From: Cyathus striatus
Lineage: Eukaryota; Basidiomycota; Agaricomycetes; Agaricales; Nidulariaceae
Assembly (NCBI GenBank): GCA_025738555.1
Contig: JAOVFP010000011.1
Coordinates: 2,418,001 to 2,482,000, forward strand
Direction: 5' to 3'
DNA length: 64,000 nucleotides
Both the position numbers and the translations under genes were made by a program. The notes under the pieces were generated by a model, which searched no databases, was not told the origin of the DNA, and saw only the letters and a program-made list of their open reading frames with translations. Shown piece after piece: positions 60,806 to 64,000 of this stretch. The first letter of the stretch is position 1. Each line of letters begins with the position of its first letter.

Positions 60806-62186
60806 CCCAGTCAAAAGTCACACAGGTCTGCTCCGGTCAGACCTGACTTCTCTGGAAAAATCCGAACTGAGCAGGTCACCTCTGGGTAACCTAATTTCAC
60901 ACGTACCAATCATTGCTATTTTTGCTCTTATCTAATATATTCCAACTGTCTTCGTCGGGTCTTCTCTCGTTGTGTTTGCACTTACACTTGAAATCAGAAA
61001 TACACTCAGTACAATTCTTTCATGGTGCACCGTTGAACTTAGACAATATATATTATCAGTTGTTTCCACTCGATGCCCAGGCCCCAGAGGGTCTGTGCAT
61101 TGCTTTAGTACACATATATATAAGTGCCAAACAATGCCCGACCTCTCTTGCTTCTCTACCACCACCATCCCCCATATCCTGCCCCACTTCCCCGCTTCCC
61201 TCCCCCTTATTCCCTTGCTCTCACTCCTCCTTACCTCCCCTTCCCCTTGCTCCCCCTTCCCCTCTCCCTTACTCCTCTGCTCTGTGCTTCCTACCTCCCT
61301 CCCTCTATCCTACTGTCCACCTCTCCTGGTGTCTTTGCTTTTACTCTCCTCTCGTACCCCTCCTCTCAAATGTTCTCCTGGCCTCCCGCTCTCGGGCAAT
61401 TCCATATTTATAACCACGGACCACCAATTGAGGTCAGTTGTATGCTTTCCATGGCTCTTGTTCTCACAAGCTATCTTCACACAGGCCGTAACAGTTACAG
61501 ATGCTCCACTGCTGGATGCATACGTAGTTGTTATGAGATTGTTCTTGGTGAGTTGAACTCGTTAGTTTCTCAGAATCTGACTACATATACGCAACATTCC
61601 CAGGGCTATGCCAAACACCCACCACATGACTCTCAACTCCTCGGTACCATCTCATCCTTTCTGTGTATGTTGTTCCAATGGTCCTTTTTTTCTGCTTTCT
61701 GGTCATTTTTTTGTCCTCCTCAGGTCGTTCCACTGTCATCTGTATTCTCGCCTTCCCCATTTCTCCTGTAAACCAATGCTAATGACATCAAGTTGAGGGC
61801 TATGTCCTGCTAATCCTATACCTTCCTATTGATCCTATTGGCAGATGGAGGGAGCGGGTGGAGGAAGGTGGTGTAGGGATTAGTTGGAGGGAGGGAGGAA
61901 GCAGAGGGAGGGAGGAAGCAGAGGAGGAGAGAAAGCGGAGGGAGGGAGGAAGGAGTGGAGGGATTATGTCACAATATCCATGTTTCTGTACATTTCTGTA
62001 ATCATCGGATTAGTCCTGAATACAATTTCATATTGGTTTTATATCTCTCTGTCAAAATCTGTTCAGACCTGTTTTCAATCTGGAAAAGAGGTCAAAATCA
62101 GGAAAAAATCCGAAAATTACAGAACGTCAGATGGGTCTGTAATTTCCGGATGTTGCTGGACCAGGCCTGCGCGACTTTTGACTGGG
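60806..62186. mobile_element. 1.38-kb non-autonomous DNA element with CCCAGTCAAAAGTC inverted ends
   Basis: The left end CCCAGTCAAAAGTCacacagg and right end cctgcgcGACTTTTGACTGGG are inverted copies. The 7-mer gatcatt flanks both (60799-60805 and 62187-62193). It interrupts the gtgatcat satellite. The interior has a long pyrimidine tract (61140-61380) and a purine tract (61845-61960, gagggaggaagcagagg). Overlapping Pro/Ser/Leu open frames there come from the composition and are not called. The superfamily is not determined. Confidence 0.75.
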
Positions 62187-62524
62187 GATCATTAGGTGAT
62201 CTAGGTGGTGTAATGGGTTATTAGTGATACTAATGGATTTGTAAGTGATCATAAGTGATCATTAGGTGATCTAGGTGGTGTAATGGATTATTAGTGATAC
62301 TAATAGATTTGTAAGTGATCATATATGATCATTAGGTGATTTAGGTGGCATAATGGATTTGTAAGTGATCATAAGTGATCATTAGGTGATCTAAGTGGTG
62401 TAATGGGTTAATAGTGATACTAATAGATTCATAAGTGATTATATGTGATCATTAGGTGATCTAGGTGGCATAATGGATTATTAGTGGTACTAATGGATTC
62501 GTAAGTGATCATAAGTGATCATAT
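62187..62524. repeat. Satellite of ~65-bp units (gtgatcataagtgatcattaggtgatctaggtggtg)
   Basis: About five units, each containing ttagtgatactaatggatt and gtaagtgatcataagtgatcattaggtgatctaggtgg. The units carry TGATCA palindromes. The array abuts the tgtcaca array. Confidence 0.85.
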
Positions 62525-63345
62525 ATGTCACATGCATTGTGTATGTCACAGATGTCACGTTTGTTATGGATGTCACACGCGTCACAGATGTCACAGATGT
62601 CACATATATCGCATTTGTCACACTTTTACAGATGTCACATGTGTCACACTTTCACAGATGTCACAAATGTCACACATTCGCATATGTCACACTGTCGCAT
62701 ACGTCACACTTTCACATATGTCACATGTGTCACATATGTCACACTTCCGCATATGTCACGCATTCACAAATGTCACACTTTCACAAATGTCACACTTCCG
62801 CATATGTCACACTTTCGCATACGTCACACTTTCGCATATGTCACGCATTCACAAATGTCACACTTTCACAAATGTCACACTTCCGCATATGTCACACTTT
62901 CGCATATGTCACACTTTCACATACATCACACTGTCGCATATGTCACATGTGTCACACTTTCACATATGTCACAAATGTCACACTTTCAGAGATGTCACAC
63001 TTCCGTATATGTTACAAATGTCACAAATGTTACACTTTCACAGATGTTACAGGTGTCACACATTCGTATATGTCACACACTTTCTCAATACATCATACTG
63101 TCGCATATGTCACACTTTCAGAGATGTCACAGGTATCACACATGTTCACATTTGTCACATTTGTTATGGATGTCACACTTTCACAGATGTCAAAGGTGTC
63201 ACACTATGTCATACTTTTATATATGTTGCATATATATCACACTTGTCACACTATATAACACTATATCATACTTTTACATATGCTACACTTGTCACATTTG
63301 TCACACTCTTATATATGTCACCCCCATCACATTTACTTGTATGAC
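62524..63345. repeat. TGTCACAC-type minisatellite, ~15-17 bp units
   Basis: More than 45 degenerate units such as atgtcacactttcgcat, atgtcacacattcac and atgtcacagatgtcac. All three forward frames are open for 250-390 residues because the unit lacks stops, giving His/Cys/Ser/Thr-rich nonsense proteins. The core word TGTCACA is also the core of the palindrome at 9160-9770. Confidence 0.88.
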
Positions 63346-64000
63346 ACTCCTATTATATAGTTACATATGTCACATTTCCAAATTCATATTACACCACACC
63401 TGTTACAACCATTATACTTATCACATGTCATACATCTCTTATATGTCAATATTACACCTGTTAGATTCTTACATCTGTCACACTTTGTTCACTACCAGGC
63501 TTGTCACTGACAGGAGTGCTCCAATATTATACACCCCCACAACCCAGTCAAGGCTGTCAATCTTGCCAATCAAACACATACATGTCACATATCCCAACAC
63601 ATCACATTTATTCACATTTTATTCACAGGTCACACATCTCTCATTTGTAATACTGTACAATTCTGTAACAATGAAGATTGAACAGTAGTGAGTACTGCTA
63701 AGAGGGACACAAGAAATCATATACCCCAATAATCAATCAAGAAATAAATATCTGATTGGCTAATGGAAAGTGTGACAAAATATAAGTGATGTGATAATAG
63801 AAGCAATAACTGAATAGAAGATATAGATAAGACAACATAACCAGACCAGGTTACTGAACATGCTTAAGGTTGGTTAGACAAAATTAGAATCTAAGTACAG
63901 TTATATCTACTATAGAATCTGATAGACTAATTAAAACATAACATTGTGATTGCCAGAAAGTAGTATTGATATAATGTGATTTTTGCCTAGTGCTATGAAT
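63346..64000. other. AT-rich sequence at the window edge, nothing supported
   Basis: The minisatellite fades out to about 63660 (scattered tgtcacac words). The rest is AT-rich without open frames of note. Confidence 0.4.

Noticed and set aside
60913..61771. Pro/Ser/Leu-rich open frames up to 215 residues
   Set aside because: They fall in a long pyrimidine tract inside a transposable element and overlap in three frames.
62505..63688. Three overlapping open frames of 247-387 residues, rich in His and Cys, superficially zinc-finger-like
   Set aside because: All three frames of the same tandem repeat are open, so this is a property of the repeat unit; the His/Cys spacing is just the unit length.

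Overview
The window comes from a filamentous basidiomycete, most likely an agaricomycete. The evidence is intron-dense genes with 45-90 nt introns and exons as short as 15-17 nt, several multi-pass membrane proteins of families expanded in Agaricomycetes, a GMC oxidoreductase, a GH16-like protein, a wax-synthase-like MBOAT enzyme, and nested Copia, Gypsy-chromovirus, hAT and foldback elements. I could not name the species. No rRNA, confident tRNA or CRISPR array was seen. Exon models were spliced by eye from GT/AG signals, frame continuity and comparison between paralogous copies in the window.

Layout. 0-1.6 kb: a short Copia-like element carrying only gag, with near-identical LTRs and a 5-bp target duplication. 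1.6-7.2 kb: gene-poor. 7.2-10.3 kb: a multi-pass membrane protein gene (DUF6533-like) whose penultimate intron holds a 1.33-kb near-perfect palindrome. 10.6-11.8 kb: a wax-synthase-like gene (minus). 13 kb: a candidate small secreted peptide gene. 14.4-14.7 kb: an EF-3 fragment. 16.2-18.0 kb: a second DUF6533-like gene. 18.3-21.4 kb: an intact GMC oxidoreductase (minus). 22.5-24.0 kb: a GH16-like gene lacking two catalytic acids (minus). 24.5-25.3 kb: a hairpin-forming satellite. 25.4-42.8 kb: a visibly CpG-poor block with a truncated DUF6533 copy split by a TA-flanked MITE, a GMC pseudogene split by a solo LTR, and a 6.95-kb hAT element with a nested MITE. 43.2 kb: a tyrosine-recombinase remnant. 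44.3-45.7 kb: an intact six-exon membrane protein gene (minus). 46.7-47.6 kb: an unresolved gene-like tract. 50.3-51.6 kb: a single-pass membrane protein gene with an in-frame stop. 52.0-60.5 kb: a third GMC copy broken by an internal inversion and by a Gypsy chromovirus. 60.6-64 kb: satellites and a 1.38-kb inverted-repeat element.

Main theme. Segments carrying the DUF6533-like gene and the GMC gene are duplicated in the window, so older copies can be compared with intact ones. The older copies and the transposons differ mainly by CG to TG or CA changes: the Gypsy LTR pair differs almost only at CpG, and in-frame TGA codons in three unrelated transposon genes each fit a former CGA. This suggests methylation-linked decay of repeats. 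The most striking single structure is the 1.33-kb palindrome kept inside an intron, whose transcript could fold into a long hairpin.
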